The notes: generated from the letters alone by a model not told the origin. Counted from the first letter of the stretch, positions 45,291 through 58,014 are shown. The stretch is DNA of 64,000 nucleotides from Hofstenia miamia (GCA_900660155.1 CABFPE010000209.1:731754-795753); one strand, 5' to 3'. A program made the numbers and translations.

Positions 45291-45740
45291 AACACCAATT
45301 GATAGTAATGAAATAATTAATAAAGAACTGAAAAGAATGTCTGAATGGGTATTTACAAATAACTTAAAAATTAATTAAAGTAAGACTAAACACTTACATT
45401 TTTGCATAAATCGTACACCCTCTTGTAATTGTGATTTGGAATACACATACCATATGAAGAAGTATCTTCTATCAAGGAATTACTATGGATTCTTCAATGA
45501 TATTCAATAGGCATGTGTCTATCTTTCTAGAATTCGATAAACTATATTTTTGAAGATCTACATACTGCAGGATATTCAAAGGAATCTAGAACCAAAGTAT
45601 TTGAAGCTTTAGCATTAGGTAGAATTAGCTATTGTTTAAGTGTATATGGAAGTGCTGAACATATTTTCACTAAACTTAATAAATACCTTCCTAAAAGTTT
45701 TAGAAAAAAATATACAAACTGTGCTATATTAATTTGATAA
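45290..45740 (+). pseudogene. LINE RT thumb fragment (CR1-like)
   Basis: The plus strand reads ELKRMSEWVFTNNLKIN, then SKTKHLHFCINRT (45325-45425). After a frame change it reads GYSKESRTKVFEALALGRIS and CLSVYG (45575-45655). These are the post-YADD palm and thumb blocks of CR1/L2-type reverse transcriptases. The upstream catalytic box is absent. Because it ends just before the 5' part of another LINE, it is the tail of a separate copy. Confidence 0.65.
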
Positions 45741-45768
45741 AAATATCCCAATAACGGATTGTTTTTAG

Positions 45769-47720
45769 GTGGGAAATTTCCTACCAAAAGAAGACCACCT
45801 CATTTTCTGTTTCCCCAGCATTTTGTCTGTGAGGAAAGTGCTGTGGACAGCCTCTAAGCTAAAAGACTACATTACGAGAGTGTTTGTATTTAAGGAGCTA
45901 ACTGCAGAGGAAAGGCAATTAGAGGACAAGCTTCTGAAAACGAGATATGATCTGATTCAAAGTGAGAAGGACAAGTCTAAAGCATAAGCTTCGGATCTAA
46001 AGTTGTAAACCTACCATGTGACTAGACAACACTTTTACTTTTATGCTGCTTAATTCTCGGTCTATTAAGAGACCTAATGCCGTCTATCACTAATCTTGTG
46101 ACATATCTGTGAACTCCCTCTCTTCCTGTTTTATAACAGAGACTTGGTTATCTCAAGACATTGATAATTCAATTGTATTGAATGTCTAGTGAGTATTGTA
46201 AGTGTCACGAAGGTGGTTTATGTGCTTACATGCATAAATCTCATTGTCCTGTGCAGCTATATCTAGCCAATTGCATCGAATTTGAGATTCTGTATTTGGA
46301 ACTTGCAGTCACCTCGCTCCCAATTCTATTCTGTGTATTGTACTACACTCCTGATGCCGACTATAATGAGGTACTCAGCATACATTTGAGCATGGCCAAT
46401 GAAAGCATTCCTTCAACTAAGAATTATCCCTGCCTTATTGTCTGTAGTGATTTTAACCATTTTAGAGCAGGGCCAATTATAGAAGAATGTGACTTTCATT
46501 AGGTCAACTTTGAATTCATGGTAACAGGGTCCTTTACAAGGTACTCTGCACAAAACCCGACTTTCTGCAATCATTCACATATCAATTGTTGGTTTCCAGT
46601 GACCTCAGGCTTTTATCTGTTCTCCGCCATTTGTGCCCAAGACGTTCACTACAGTCTGTATGTGGCAAGCTTTACTAAAGTAATTTATTCCAATATTCTG
46701 ATATTAATATTGCTGTTTCCTGATTTGATGGTATTCTATGTGTAGGAAAACTGTACTTTGCAGGAGTAGATATACACTTTAGAGATCTTGAATACGTGAC
46801 CCCTTTCATTTAGATGTTTCTCAAGAATAAGAATAAACTTTTAATGTGCGACCGGTTTTAGAAGCAGTATCAGCCAACAAACAAATTTGAGAAAGGATCA
46901 AAGCCATTTACAGGAATCTGAATAAAATAGGCTCAGCTAATTAGTGGGCTAAAGTAAACTTCCTAATTCATGCTACCCCAACTCCTGTGATGATTTAACA
47001 CTGATAATGTCAATTACTATTTGAATTCTTTCTCTGTTTCTAATGCTAGTAACACCTTTCTCACTTCTCATTGGTATGACAACATCCCCTCACTACAAGA
47101 CATTCCTTATTTTTATTCTCATGAAGTCTATTACTTTCTAAGCCCAATCAAGATAACGAACTGTGAAATGAATGATTCGCTTTTCTGGGATTTTTAGATG
47201 CGGTGCTATATCGGTGCTGATCCTGTTTGTTCATTGTTTAACTTTTCACTTTATGGTGATGTGTTTCCTGACGCATGGAAAATCGCCAACAGTAGACCTA
47301 TTCCTAAGAAGGCCATTCCTATGTAGCCGAAGGATTTGGGCCAAATATTACTCACTTCTACTCTCTCTCAGGTCAGAGGCTAAGGGACAAGGGGCTGGTA
47401 GGGTTGGAGCCCTTCTCCGTCCCAAATAATTGTCCAAGGTGGACCATATTTTGAATCAAACCTTTTTAAATTTAAGAATAATAATATTTTTTGTTAGCTA
47501 CTGTCCCTGGCCTTTGAAAGAATAATGAATGACACATTTGTTTCTTACTCATATCACAGATCATTAAGCCCATTGCAGTTTGGTTTTCGTAAACAAAGTT
47601 TAACAGCATACACACTGATAAAGATCCTATTCAGGAGTGGCCATGGGTATTGCTGAGTAATTACGCTGGACAAGTCTAAGACATTTGACATGTTATTTTG
47701 TTGATAAGTTAACATATTTC
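45769..47720 (+). mobile_element. CR1/L2-like LINE, 5' two-thirds, degenerate
   Basis: An ORF1-like end with KELTAEERQLEDKLLKTRYD lies at 45890-45950. APE endonuclease blocks follow: MLLNSRSIKRPNAVYH (about 46042-46090), CFITETWLSQDID (about 46127-46165), GGLCAYMHKSHCP (46211-46250) and IVCSDFNHF (46438-46464). RT blocks are GDVFPDAWKIANSRPIPKK (about 47255-47310), AFERIMNDTF (about 47510-47540), SLSPLQFGFRKQSL (47560-47600) and LDKSKTFDM (about 47665-47690). It breaks off before the YADD box. Stops between blocks and frameshifts show it is inactive. Orientation is the same as the thumb fragment just upstream. Confidence 0.7.
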
Positions 47721-50700
47721 TATATTTTGCAATTATTTGGGTTGGGGAGGGAAGCTAACGCAAATACCACATTTTTAATTCATATTTAAAGAAGATGAAC
47801 TTGGAGGATTCTACTTCTAATACAAATTTTTGTAGAATTATTCTTTACTGGTACCAATCCAAATTTTAACTGAATATCAGGTTTTACAGCCTTGAATCCG
47901 CATCTATGCTCTCACAGTGTAATGTGAATGGAACAGAATCGTTGTAAGTTCATTTTCAATGAATAAATTTATCGCTTGCTTAGACCTTTTTTTATCTACA
48001 ATGATCCATTGATATCCCTAAAATAAATTTTCTACACCTTCGTACCTTGAAATTGATCTAACATAATTTTAAACATATCTATCTCAATGTTCAAGTCAAT
48101 TTCAGAGAAATTAGAGTTTATCTACATCAGGTTCCTATTAATCCAATATAGAAAATCACCCTAGGGTCATTCGATACATAATATGTAGTGCGTTTTTCAC
48201 AAATATTATTGAAAAATATGGTTTTTTGAAGGGAGTTCCTATTTTTTTAAAAAATTTTTGACATCTGTTTTAGTACTACCGTCATGACATAGTACATATT
48301 TTCAAATGCAGTTTGTAATGGGGGTACAAGATTGCACTCAATACTTATGTTATTTAGTAATGATACAATAGTTTTGAAATTTAGCATATTATTTGAACAA
48401 CCGGTCATCAAAATATGCAATTTTTTAAAACTTAATACAGATAAAATGAATTGATGCAAATTGAATTGGAGGACACCTATACTTTCCAAGTGCTACCCAA
48501 TTTGTAATAAAAAAATGCATATTAGAGAATAAAACGAACTAAATATAAACAAAACTACTTTTTGAAAATTGTCCCTAACAATTAATTCTTTTAGGTATAG
48601 AATTTGATGTCATGATTAAGGACAATATTAATAAGCATTATGTGTGATTTGAGTGTAGGTGACCTTACTTAAAATGAATTAGACTTTCTAAAGAGGAAAT
48701 TAGTGGTTATGGAGTTATATTGCTGGTATTGCAAGTCCATTTCATAGTAAATGTTAGAAAATTAACCTACTCTATTTGAATATATAATATACAATTTTTC
48801 ACAATGGACATGAAAGTTTGTTTTTCAGTTATGGTACACTTAGTGAGTAGAGGAAGGTATCAACCAACAATACATTATAATGAGAGTTCCATTTTCAGAG
48901 AATTGTTGTCCCTTCTTACTAATGATGGTACTAGTAGTATTATTTTATGTTCATGGTACTAATAAAGATGTCAAAATATTATTTCATATAATACAATACA
49001 ACCATATTTTTCAATCACCTTTTGTAAAACGTGTTACATACTTTATACTGAATGGAAATAAATTGATTTCCTGTATTGTATTAATTTGTATTGTGATGTA
49101 GATTAATTTGAATTTCACTTAGATTAAATTTAATTTGAAGTGGAATAATTTGAAATTGAAATCGATTAATTTGAATTTGAGTTAGATTAATTTGAAGACA
49201 AAAAGGTATAGATCCATGGCAACCCCAACATGTGTGGACAAAGAGCACCAACAACTAATGTAAGGCATCTGTATTGCATCTTCATCAATTTCAAGAAAAG
49301 CCCTTAGATCGGAATTTTACATCTACTAAGAGCAATCCATCTTAAGGATTCTTACACGGCAAATGTTTCAACTTGAATTTTTGTCCAACATCCAATAGGC
49401 TTTGCGCAAATCTGATATGCAAGACAAACTATAGCAGCTAAGGATTACGAACATTACTTTATGTATGCAATTTCTAGATTTATCAATGTTAAAATTTCAA
49501 GTAAGTATAGAATTGAGTTTCATAGTAATACTCAAATCTATAAAATGCTAAGTAGTTACAAAATTGCTACATTTTTGGCGAAGCCCTCTGTGTATCTCCT
49601 TGACCCACAGCTTAAGAAAACCTACTGTTCTCAACGAATCCCATTCATTTTTTCGAGTTCTTGAGATATGCTAATCATATTGAACTATTTAGTGAACAAT
49701 CAGTCTGGTTTCGAAGGTAAATATATTTTCTTGACCTGAAGAAAATGGAAAACAAGATGAACATAAATGAAACCATTGAATTCACAATGGCGGATGTCCC
49801 CCTTGTCCTGTTGGTCGATGTTCTTACTGCACTTCCAGTGCAAATCCGGTTAATGTCACTTCCCTAGACCTGAAAATATAAATTTATTAAAGTGAATTTG
49901 TGTTCAAAAAACAGACTGGTAAGTGAGCAGTTTCAAATCAAATCATTACCGGAAGACCCTAAGATCATGCAGTTCTTAAGACTGTCAAATTATTGATATC
50001 ATATGTTTTCAATGATCCAAACACTTTCACAATATACTGTATTCATTGATTCCATCAAAATTATTACGAGTAATTTCATTTTCCTACAAATAATTCCATG
50101 TGCATTTTTTGTAGGTCATAACTATCTACTGCCAGATATGTAATGTCAATAGTGCCCTTCGTCTAAATTGCATAAGTTTTGATGTTGCGTAACTCTTTTA
50201 AGCTTAATTCAATTTTGTTAATTTATTCACAATAGATTAATGACATGCAATGCAATCAATCATTGTAAGTACACATAAAGTTTATGTTGTTGTCATTATT
50301 GACTTTTAATGTATTACTGGCGATATTGTTCAATCTTTAGTGTTCTTTTATTTTTGCACACGATTTGTTCGGACTTAAATACCAAAAATGTCCGAAAACA
50401 ACCATTTGAAATTGGCTAAAATTTAATTTTCGAATAAAGTGTGAGGATATCTTATATTTTTCTGAACATCAATAATGGAATAGATTTAGCTAGTAGAAAA
50501 CGTAGAGTGTGAGCAGTGTAATTCGCATGAATAGAATCTAGTGCACCTGCCAAAATCGCTGTTTAACACACTTAAATTAAGGCAATCATTAAATCAGTGC
50601 AAACGGTAAGCACCCTATATCTCACTGCTACACTAAAATTAAACCTACTTTCCTTGTAATTCATCTTAATAGTGCGAATTTCAAGATCATGCAATGAATT

Positions 50701-50947
50701 ATTGCTTACTCTATCAAGTTAGTAGCACATTAATGAAAAGCAGTTTACAAAACTGACAAGGCAGCACAACAAAATATATTACCTTTATCAATGATATGCT
50801 GCTGATTTTGCAGTGAGCTTAAGTTTCAAATATTCTTGACCTGGACATAGACATACTTTTTGTATCCCGTTACAATAGTTAGATGCTAACAAAAAATTTC
50901 TTTCTCAACATTGTCGCGTGACCATGACCTATATAGACATAATATAG
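47721..50947. other. Intergenic, AT-rich
   Basis: The only pattern seen is a run of imperfect GATTAATTTGAA words at 49100-49198. No coding sequence is supported. Confidence 0.35.
49100..49198. repeat. Imperfect tandem words GATTAATTTGAA
   Basis: About six loosely spaced copies of a 10-12-base word (GATTAATTTGAA and variants) lie in about 100 bases. Confidence 0.5.
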
Positions 50948-50961
50948 ATATTATATATATA

Positions 50962-51003
<42 letters not shown>
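50948..51003. repeat. TA microsatellite
   Basis: Two TA tracts lie immediately before the first copy of a repeated 120-base segment. Confidence 0.9.
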
Positions 51004-51128
51004 TAAAACGCAGCAATTAGAATGATTGGCCTGCTATTTACGTGAAATTCGGCAACTGCAATCCAAAATAACTTTTTCTATTTTAAATACTGTTCTTCTA
51101 AACAAAGACAATTTTTTCCTGTGGATGC

Positions 51129-51131
<3 letters not shown>
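51001..51131 (+). repeat. Dispersed repeat copy 1, ending in a TA microsatellite
   Basis: It begins TACTAAAACGCAGCAATTAG and ends TTTTTTCCTGTGGATG, directly followed by (TA)n at 51131-51161. It is about 90% identical by eye to 52155-52283, which also ends in CCTGTGGA followed by (TA)n. Confidence 0.8.

Positions 51132-51161
<30 letters not shown>
51131..51161. repeat. TA microsatellite at the end of repeat copy 1
   Basis: About 15 TA units, followed by a short GCATGT and an N at 51168. Confidence 0.9.
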
Positions 51162-51165
<4 letters not shown>

Positions 51166-51170
51166 TGTNT

Positions 51171-51330
51171 CATAGATGAACGCGGGTGTAATGTTTTATA
51201 ACCGCATTGCACCACACCGCAGTGAGTGGGCCCGCAACCTCACCGCACACACATGTCCGTTAGCAAAATTCATCCTCAGCACACCCGCTATTTTCTAAAT
51301 GTCGCCTGTCGATTACAAAACTACATCACA
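51171..51330 (-). mobile_element. hAT element fragment related to the 13961-14291 element
   Basis: CATAGATGAACGCGGGTG at 51171 matches the hAT terminus seen (inverted) at 14274-14291. The following sequence CCGTTAGCAAAATTCATCC, then ACACCCGCTATTTTCTAAAT and GTCGCCTGTCGATTAC, matches the reverse complement of 14160-14250. Only this end could be recognised. The opposite end may be missing or diverged. Confidence 0.65.
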
Positions 51331-52154
51331 TGCACAAAGTATTATAATAATATGTCCTATAGGCCTACTCCCTACTCTTTCTACTTGTTTCAAAATACGA
51401 ATCTATCATTCAGTAGATGTTAGAGGTGTTGACAGGTTTTTGGATAATATGCAATTGCAAGTAATTGATAGTTCGAAACGTGTCTAAGCAGGTTAATAGA
51501 ATAAATGACAGACTTAACCGAATTACGCTGATAGCTTGTTGCATGTTAAGACTTCATTTAAATTAACGATAGTTTTTTATTTCTACAATTTATACAATGG
51601 TCATCACTAGGGTAACCAAAATTAATATTTATCCACAAACCCTATTTATTCCCTATGCTGACAAAATTTATTATTGTATTAGAAAAAAGTTGATACTCTA
51701 ATATAAGGTTAAATTAGTTAATACAGTAAATTTTGCCAATTAATTGTTCACAATAATAGCAAATTTCAAATTAAGGATTAGATAAATAGATGTGGTTAAC
51801 TAATTCGTGTTAAGCGCTTAAATACAGGGAGTGAGATTTAAGGTCAATTGTTTTTCATTTTGTACAAATGAATTTTCTCTGCATGTAAATGAACTTAAAT
51901 GTGTTAGCCACTTATGGGCTTATGAGTTTGAGCAGCAGTGGGTTATATCTCTGAGGAGTCACTAGAACAGTTGGTAATTTTACAGTTGGTCACATGGAGT
52001 CTTATAAATTGACCCAATGAGATTTTTTCCATTTTAAGCGGCTGTTTGCAGGATCTATTTTTAGTATCTACCGGTCATTGTCAGTAATTGAAATCGAGTG
52101 GAGGAATTTAAGAAGAAATTGTAATGTAGTTATTTCTTATTGTCAAATTTGTGG
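51331..52154. other. Intergenic between repeat copies
   Basis: No supported gene. It may be interior sequence of the hAT-related element that starts at 51171. Confidence 0.3.
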
Positions 52155-52283
52155 GAATACTAAAACGCACCAATTAGAATGCTTGATCTGCTATTTACGT
52201 GAAATTCGGCAACTGCAAGCCAAAATACGTTTTTATATTTTATATACTGTTCTTCTAAGCAAAGAAAATTTTTTCCTGTGGAT
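52155..52283 (+). repeat. Dispersed repeat copy 2, ending in a TA microsatellite
   Basis: It is a second copy of the 51001-51131 segment in the same orientation (shared blocks include GCTATTTACGTGAAATTCGG and ACTGTTCTTCTAA). The shared 3' border next to (TA)n suggests the microsatellite is the tail of a short retro- or rolling-circle-type element. Confidence 0.8.
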
Positions 52284-52287
52284 ATAT

Positions 52288-52319
<32 letters not shown>
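52281..52319. repeat. TA microsatellite at the end of repeat copy 2
   Basis: TA units with one AA interruption. Confidence 0.9.
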
Positions 52320-54017
52320 TGGTTTTCATTGCAATTCTTCGAATACAAAATTGTAAAATGTAGTTTCTCAATATTACTTTCCTTAGGTTAACAAAAAGTT
52401 AATATTTAGGACATGTTTGGTCAATTTCACACGTTCAAGGTTAATATTTAGGGAATACCATTGTCTTTCATTTTAATTCTTAACTCGTCTATAGCGTGAC
52501 GAATTCTGATTTTCCCTACTTCGCGTTCGGACGGGGCTTGGGTGATCTATTTATAGAAAGCAAAGTAGTTGAGGTTAGTTGGTGCTAACATGGGCTTTAG
52601 ACCGCTTTATTGTCTGAACATTATGTATGGAAGAATTGGAACGTTGTTGCAAAAACCGGAAAATGATAACAATTTAATTCACTGATTTCAAACAGAGTTT
52701 TATGGCAAATTGTAACCATAACTGGGAAGCACACTTGCCCATAGATTTTCCATATCTCACATTTCTTACACTTCCTAATATGCTTGGCGAAAATTCCTTA
52801 GGAATGAGAAAAAAACGCTTTGTGACTTTAAAAGCAAAATATGTTGCATGGGATTAATAGAAACTTGTAAATTAAATTATGTCATCATTGATAGTTTCAC
52901 AAACTGGTTTCACAACTTAATTCCTCAAAAGCAAATTTAGCAATTGAGCATTGAAACAAATAAACCCAGATATTCTGGCCAAATGCACAAAATTTTATAT
53001 TCATTTCTCGAGGTAACAGAAAGTCAACGCGGCTGTGAGACAGAAATTTGAGATCTCTTAATCAAACAATCAGGCAGAAGAGGTTGAACAATTAAAATTT
53101 ATCCTAAGAACAAAAATGCATTGAAATCTTGAATCATTACTGTGCAAATTACTCAAAATTCATATGTAATAAAATCAAAAAAATTATATACGACATTATT
53201 TGGGCTAAGTGTTGAATTTCTGACCTATTGTTTCGACCATGAGAAACAAATTTTCTAGATGGGTTGTGCGTCAAAATATCGGATCCGTTTGCTAATCTGC
53301 TATTTCCCCATTAAAGCACATTCCTTACATTTGCAAAAATATTGCTTGGTACTCAATATCAACTTCCTATATATTACAAAGCAACTCTGTAAAAAATTTT
53401 TGATAATTTCTCGGTGTTTTAAATCTTTCGTAATCAATATAGCTTACTGCACCATGCTACTAATTTTGGGTTAAGTTATATAAATGGAGTAGCTAATTGA
53501 ATTGTTTTTTTGTTGGAATGCATGGGGACATTATCTCAGATATCCTAATCGTTCTGGGACGAAATATAATAGTATCCTTATTTCAATATATCATGGCGAT
53601 GATGACTTTTTCATGTAAGATTTGGTTTACGATAATTCAGGAAATTTTGCGTTGGTTTGAATGAGGCACACTTCGAAAAATTCTATTTGGGTTTGGGTTG
53701 GTCGTTTTTGGTGAAAACTGCTCGCTTTGAGTCAGGTTGACCCACCTTGCAGCACTGATACCAAGAATTTCCTCATTACGCAGGATTCTAAAATCGACTT
53801 ATAGCTTGGGGCAATTACAGCGAAATGTCTATGCAGTGGTGCTGTTTTGCCAGACCTCAAGCTTGTATTTATAAACTCATTCGAATTGAAGATCATTGTT
53901 TACAAAAGACACATTTATTTTATGTTATCATTTAATACTAACCAATTTACACCTGCACTATTCAAATGTGTCGATTTACTTACATTTCACTAATTTAATT
54001 AATTCCATTTTTTGTAG
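52320..54017. other. Intergenic or 5' intron upstream of the TIR gene
   Basis: No conserved protein was seen. Because a good 3' splice site (TTTTTTGTAG) ends at 54017, part of this region may be an intron of the TIR gene with an untranslated first exon further upstream. Confidence 0.35.
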
Positions 54018-54022
54018 ACGAC

Positions 54023-55060
54023 ATGGCATGTGAGGCATCCCAATGTGATGTTATGATCAGTTTGAATGTGAAGTCATCCTTGGACTTAGCAAATCGTTTA
54101 AAGGCATTCTTGACGAAACGTAACGTCAAGGTATGGCTATGTACAGAAATGGACGTCGGTGATGACTTCCGCGAAGAAATCGTCGATGCGGTTGATAGTT
54201 GTGGGGCGTTCATTTGCCTAATGAATGAAGCTTGGGCTAAATCGAATGAATGTAAATATGAATTCAATCTCGCACAAAGACAAATGCTCACGCAAGATCG
54301 GCCGCAGATTGTTCCCATTCTTTTACCAGATCTTGACTGGAATGGAACCAAGCATGTTAGGCTCTGCCTAGCAAATACAAACGGGATTATGTATGATGAT
54401 GACCGAGAAGCACAGGTGTTTACTAAAATATTAACAAGCCTTCAAAAGCTTAATATTGGGACAGAAATTTCAGATGATGACAGTGGGGAAATCACATCTG
54501 TAGATTCGAAAGCATTGGCACAGAAAATAGGTGAAATAGTTACCAAAAAATTGCAAGACAACCGTATCACTGGAGATAAATTTAATCGACTTACAAATCA
54601 CCAGTTGAAGACCATGTATGGATTTTCTGTTTCACAAATTGAATTGATTAACATTGCTCTTAAGAGAAAATCTGTAGATCCCTATGAAGGTGTGTGGGAG
54701 CTCCAAGGTGAAACAGTGAACAACTACGATGGTAATAGAACACCGTCAAACAATTTTAAAATCCTTCTAAAAACAGGTGGTATTTCATCAACTGGTCTCG
54801 TTTGGGGCACTGGAACTCTACATTCAAATTATTCAAATGTAAGCTGTGTGTGGCAAGGAACATATGATGATGAAGGAGCGTGTGAATTTAAGGCTGTTTA
54901 TAGCAACAATACGCATGAAGAATGCACGGGCAACCTTGATCTTAGTAACAATACTTTATGCGGTGATTACTCATGGTTTTGCGGCTCTCGAAGAAGTTAT
55001 GGAAAATTCTATTACACAATGGTTCGTTCCAAAGATAAAAGCATTTCTGTTGAAGAATAG
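54023..55060 (+). CDS. TIR-SAM protein with a C-terminal beta-rich domain (candidate NADase/immune effector)
   Basis: The intact 345-codon frame starts at ATG five bases after a 3' splice site. Residues 7-145 form a TIR domain: betaA CDVMISL, VWLCTEMDVGDDFREEI, GAFICLMNEAW, and the alphaC signature W71-x2-S74-x2-C77-x2-E80. E80 aligns with the catalytic glutamate of NAD-cleaving TIRs such as SARM1 and plant TIRs. Residues about 162-216 look like a SAM domain (TGDKFNRLTNHQLKTM, then FSVSQIELINIAL), an oligomerisation module. Residues about 220-336 are predicted beta-strands with six cysteines and repeated W-x-G-x-Y/G-D-Y-S-W features, resembling a small beta-barrel, which I cannot name. There is no signal peptide or membrane segment, so it should be cytoplasmic. 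TIR followed by SAM is the reverse of the SARM1 order. An AATAAA follows at 55111. Confidence 0.85.
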   Translation: MACEASQCDVMISLNVKSSLDLANRLKAFLTKRNVKVWLCTEMDVGDDFREEIVDAVDSCGAFICLMNEAWAKSNECKYEFNLAQRQMLTQDRPQIVPILLPDLDWNGTKHVRLCLANTNGIMYDDDREAQVFTKILTSLQKLNIGTEISDDDSGEITSVDSKALAQKIGEIVTKKLQDNRITGDKFNRLTNHQLKTMYGFSVSQIELINIALKRKSVDPYEGVWELQGETVNNYDGNRTPSNNFKILLKTGGISSTGLVWGTGTLHSNYSNVSCVWQGTYDDEGACEFKAVYSNNTHEECTGNLDLSNNTLCGDYSWFCGSRRSYGKFYYTMVRSKDKSISVEE

Positions 55061-55110
55061 ATGGCTCAACATTTCAGTCTTTAGCACAGTGTTTTGAAAT
55101 TAAACACCCT

Positions 55111-55116
55111 AATAAA
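55111..55116 (+). promoter_or_regulatory. Polyadenylation signal of the TIR-SAM gene
   Basis: Canonical AATAAA 51 bases after the stop codon. Confidence 0.6.
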
Positions 55117-57840
55117 TTGTTTTCAAGGTATAAAAATAGTTATTAAAATAGACATGTTCCCTTAAGTACAAGAAAATATAGTCTTTTTCTCTCACAATCC
55201 AACTTTATATCAGTTTTATGTAAACCCACAGAAGTGACGTTTTCGCAAATTTGAAAAAAATTTTGTAAAAATACGGAAGCCATTTGTGAAACTGGCCCTT
55301 CTTATCCTGAACTGCAAAATAAGCTGATGCTAAGATGTTATAAATGAAACTTTCACAATGTGAATTCAAGATGAAACAAAAATCGCCTATCTTTGTAGTC
55401 ATGATTAAAAAACAAATTCTCCTTCTGAGTTCTTCCCTTATAAATTTTGTCTCAAATTAATAGCATAACTAAATTCGAAGTAAAATTTATAGGAACAAAA
55501 AAATTGAATGAATATTTCGAATCACTAAACGACAAACTCGCGATGGGTCAAAAATAAAATTTAATCATGCTAAAAATATACTTTTTGAACCGAAGGCACG
55601 AAGAATTTGTATCTGAGCTCAGTAATTTCGTAAAATTCTGTCCTTTCGAGCAATTTTGAAAAAATCAAAATTGCAAAAATTTTACCTTTTGTTTTTAAAA
55701 AACACGCCTATGGTAAAGTTATTATCAGTTATCTCTTGCTTAGTAATATCACAAGTATTTGGGGGTAACTAATACACTATACGAAATTAGTGAACACGGG
55801 TAGTTAATTTATGAGTTTTATATTATTGATATTTTTTCTAAATTGATTTTATTCAATCCTAGATAATCTTGAAAACATTTTTGAAGTTCCAATATCGGTA
55901 AATATCATAATTATATGTTTCAAGAGGCCTATAATCTTGAAAATTGTTTGATTGGTTTACCAGTCAGTATTTAATCTTCTAAGTTTTTCTCTATTTCACT
56001 TATTGTAAGGCTTGTGTTAATTTATTAAATCTTAAACTAAATGATATATTGGTTGTGTATATTTTATTGAAATTTAAATTACCGATATGCATGTATTTTT
56101 ACTGTTAATTTATAAATAAATCATACATGTAAAAATAAGTGTGTCACTATGACGATGTCATCTTACGAAACAGTGTACATTAGGCCCCTGTGGCATATGA
56201 TTGAAAGCAAAATTTTCCAACAAAATATGGCTCATTTTAACTTTGATTTGCGAAGTTGAATTTACAAAAATAGATATTGATCAAATCAAAAAATATTGCC
56301 ACATGACATTATTAATTAATTAGAAAATGGTGCACTGTAAGACGTCATTGCTATGAAATTGGAGGAAATATTATCAAAGCTCAATTATTATTAAAGATAA
56401 ATGCTATGTATACATGCCAGTTTTTATCAATTACACTTTTTGCTCTAAAAGGATCTATATTGATTAAATACTTAAAATATAAATAACCATTAATGTAGAG
56501 ATATTCAATGATTGTCAAATGGAATGTAAGCTGTCGATGGAATAGAAACTCCAATAACATTTTGTGATGTTATTAACGAAAAGAGGCCTGATATTACTTC
56601 AGTGAATGTTCATCATATGTCTGATTATCGAAATATTCGTGTTGAATTTTTCAAAATTGCATGAAAGAACAGAATTTTACAATTTTTCTGAGTTCAGATT
56701 CGAAATTCTCGAGCTTTTATATTCTCACAAATGCTTTATGGAACATCATCAGAAATGGTTTATTTCCATTTCCAGGCTTCTATATTCAGAATCAATATCT
56801 GCAAATACAATTATATCAGTGGCAACTAGTGTTCGGCGGCCAAAGCAATTTTCTTGGCAGTAGCCGGCCGTTTGCCGTAAGGCTTTAGCCTTAGCCGGCC
56901 GTTAGCCATAATTTTTTACTATATTCAGGGATTTTTACTGCTACTAAGTGCAAATATGTTGTAATTTTCAATGCAGCAATTAAAACATATCCAGTTTGAA
57001 CAATTACAGAAAATAATAAAAACAGCTGTTTTAAAAACAATACAATTATAATTATTGGAAAAATTGTAATGATCAAAAATAATAAGTGAATATTGAAACG
57101 TATTGCAAATAACTGAAAGAAAAGGAGTGATGACACGCGTCAGTTTCATAGGAAAAAGTTAGGTTCATTTAATAATCTGATAAATATTATCTTTAATTTC
57201 GCGCATATGAAATTTGGTATGGTAATACATTAGTGAGAAAATGAAATAATAAATTCTGACGTTTCTTTATCATCTAGAAAAGCATCTATGATCAATCCCT
57301 GTCAGGAAGGTTTTGCCTGACATTTCACTATTGCATATTATGTTGTTGATCTCACAAAGAACTTGCAAAGGATTTTTAAAAATTTTATTCCAGACGTTAA
57401 TTTTTCAATAGAAAAATTAAAAGTGTCTAATTCAAACAGATTTTACACCAAAACCCCTTAATCTATAAAACCATCTATGCTGATATATTGCTGACTAAGC
57501 CTTCTTGTATAAATTGCGCTATTTCACTTTGTTGTAAAGCATGTAATGAACTTGCAAATTGAATTATCGCACAACACTTATTTTGAAGCAAATCAATTTC
57601 GTTTTCCTACGCTTAGTGGTGGGCAATTAAAATGATTCAAATTTCTTGAGATGTTTGTTTATGTCTATCTAGAAACAGTAAGCTGGCAGTCTTAATATAA
57701 AGAGCAATTAGTTCATGTATGTTCGTCTGATTTGCAAGCTCTTTACAACATCCTGTAGAACTTCAATAGATCATTCACAAGTTTTAATATTAAAAATAAC
57801 TATTACATAATATACCAGTATTTATAAATTACAAAGCGCT
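55117..57840. other. Intergenic; one GC-rich repeat patch
   Basis: The patch at 56825-56910 has GTGTTCGGCGGCC and two AGCCGGCCGTT words and resembles the end of a hAT-type element, without a partner. A TAGTGGTGGGCAATTAAAAT sequence near 57612 also looks like a hAT terminus, again alone. No coding sequence was recognised. Confidence 0.35.
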
Positions 57841-58014
57841 TTTTTATATAGCAACTAATGCTCAAAGTAATGCATCATATATGACATGATTTATTTAATA
57901 TTATAATATATTTATTATTATTTAAGCAATGCTTATATTAGGCTAGATTTTTTGCAAAAAAATAGAAATATTTTCAATTGAAAGTAGTATATGTAAGAAT
58001 ATAAATTATAAATT

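Noticed and set aside
53995-54351. Minus-strand frame across the TIR gene start
   Set aside because: Antisense shadow of the TIR coding exon without recognisable motifs.
57612-57632. TAGTGGTGGGCAATTAAAAT as a hAT terminus
   Set aside because: It looks like such an end, but no inverted partner, target duplication or transposase was found, so it is only mentioned in the intergenic entry.
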